This document shows, piece after piece, positions 63,081-64,000 of a stretch of 64,000 bases of DNA (positions are counted from its first letter, which is position 1; every line of letters starts with the position of its first letter). The DNA comes from Oxytricha trifallax (lineage: Eukaryota; Ciliophora; Spirotrichea; Sporadotrichida; Oxytrichidae): contig ARYC01001126.1 in assembly GCA_000711775.1 (NCBI GenBank), forward strand, positions 27,571 to 91,570, given 5' to 3'. The notes under the pieces are model-generated. The model saw nothing but the letters and a program-made list of their open reading frames with translations. It was not told where the DNA came from and made no database searches. A program made the translations under genes and the position numbers.

Positions 63081-63870
63081 TCACATATTAAATTATCTCA
63101 TAAAAGGATTAGGCTTCTCTTTCTTCTCCTCTTCTTATGGCTTGATTGGGCCCATGTTTCTTCTCTTTGTACCAGCACCAGCATCTATGTTCATTTCATC
63201 AGGCTTTTAAACTTCATTATAAAGTCTCTTGCTAACTTTATGAATGGTTTAAGACTTTCTCTCTCTGTGAACCTTTGCATGCTCTTTCATTAGGAATATA
63301 CCAGTCCCAGGTTTTCCTACAAAGTTATGAATCAAAGCTTACTGGAGAGGAAGAGATGCTTCTTAAGCTCCGCGGGCCAGGTCTCGCTTATTAGTATGCC
63401 TTGCTTCTTTTAATCTTCAGGAGAAATAGAGTAGCGTTTCTTATGAGCTTCTTCTATAATTTCTCTCAAATAATCCTCTTGTATTGTACCAAGAACACCA
63501 AAGAAGAAGTTTCTTTCAGGTAACTTATTTGAGAGTTACTTCTTGCTAGGAAGGTAGATAACCAATTCCTCATCTTTCATTGCATCCTCGTAGAGATTTG
63601 TGACTGAAATCTCTGGGTAGTTAGGTATTTCAATCAGTTTGATTTCTTTGTTTTTAAAAGCTTTCTCTCCTCGCAGAGTATTGCTTTTAAGAATGATATT
63701 TTAGTACCTTCCATCGTTGGAAGGAATAGACCAACTGTATACACCGTTGATTAACATCAATTTATTTTACCATGTTAAGTAAGGTATCGATAGAGATCCT
63801 CCTTGCTTCTGAATCTTGAGATCATTTCTTGAGCCTCGACTCTTTTCTTTTGTTCATTGAATGATTCCAT
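63081..63870 (-). CDS. TBE 22-kDa ORF, better preserved copy
   Basis: The ATG at 63868-63870 begins MESFNEQKKRVEAQEMISRF. After a slip near 63770 the frame continues through GRYQNIILKSNTLRGEKAF, IPNYPEISVTNLYEDAM, ERNFFFGVLGTIQEDYL and EEAHKKRYSISPEDQKKQ to SETWPAELKKHLFLSSKL and a TGA. Similarity to copy 1 then continues in another frame (GKPGTGIFLMKEHAKVHRER to NMGPIKPQEEE and PNPFMRQFNM) to TGA 63081-63083. The same frame change occurs at the same place in copy 1. Function unknown; conserved among TBEs by layout. Confidence 0.75.
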
Positions 63871-64000
63871 CTTTGTTCCTCTTCCTATTAATGAATTTCA
63901 AGATTTAATTTATAAACTTCTGGATCCTATCCTTTAAAATATTACTATTAAATATGGGCATCTTATAGGAGGTCAACCCTGTAAAGATACGTGGAGAAAG

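Larger units (their letters stand above)
60182..64000 (+). mobile_element. TBE transposon, copy 3, running off the right edge
   Basis: It starts CAAAACCCCAAAACCCC with ATT (60179-60181) before it; the right end is outside the window. The subterminal sequence (TTAGTGAGGTTTATAAGTGC) differs from the copy at 44168 and matches the two 1.1-kb derivatives, so it is a second TBE subfamily. The gene layout is the same: transposase, then the convergent 22-kDa gene, then the start of the spacer before the kinase gene. A foldback element (60720-62439) interrupts the transposase. The last 130 bp match the spacer near 46200-46290. Confidence 0.93.

Noticed and set aside
1..64000. CRISPR array, bacterial operon or rRNA genes
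   Set aside because: No regularly spaced repeats, no bacterial gene organisation and no rRNA-like conserved segment were seen.

Overview
This window looks like germline (micronuclear) DNA of an oxytrichid spirotrich ciliate (Oxytricha/Sterkiella/Stylonychia type). It is extremely AT-rich. Long coding stretches open only when TAA and TAG are read as glutamine and TGA alone as stop. It carries 'telomere-bearing element' (TBE) transposons whose ends are C4A4 repeats, flanked by 3-bp ATT/AAT target duplications. Coding blocks are split by short AT-rich inserts, at least one with exact pointer repeats (AGTGTAGTTA), as expected of macronuclear-destined segments (MDSs) separated by internal eliminated sequences (IESs). 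A standard-code ORF scan therefore finds almost nothing real.

The backbone is a minus-strand tandem array of five paralogous large membrane-protein genes, called here alpha to epsilon from left to right. Each runs from a secreted N-terminus through beta-propeller-like repeats and cadherin/Ig-like ectodomain blocks to a multi-pass membrane region and a polar cytoplasmic tail. Alpha (1256-8935) is the N-terminal half of a gene running off the left edge. Beta (10852-29930) is full length but swollen to 19 kb by insertions. Gamma (33141-42376) has lost its middle: an internal deletion at about 39120 joins propeller/ectodomain to the last membrane segments. Delta (50466-56550) is the most compact complete copy. 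Epsilon (57084-60178) is the C-terminal half, cut by a TBE.

Three TBEs are present: a 4.1-kb copy (44168-48311) with transposase, 22-kDa and zinc-finger/kinase genes; an internally deleted copy (31180-33140); and a copy running off the right edge (60182-64000). There are also two 1.1-kb non-autonomous derivatives. Five large foldback elements have G/C-run tips, TGTTC...GAACA ends and 6-bp target duplications. Several MITE families of 265-560 bp are scattered through the array.

Many insertions sit inside coding blocks. In several cases exact removal, leaving one target copy, restores the reading frame, and twice a paralog shows the empty site. The window therefore records repeated transposon invasion of a gene array in a genome that excises such DNA during development. 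A GC-rich hairpin-rich island of about 0.65 kb (49205-49851) remains unexplained. All calls come from reading the sequence by eye; exact MDS/IES borders need the macronuclear sequence.
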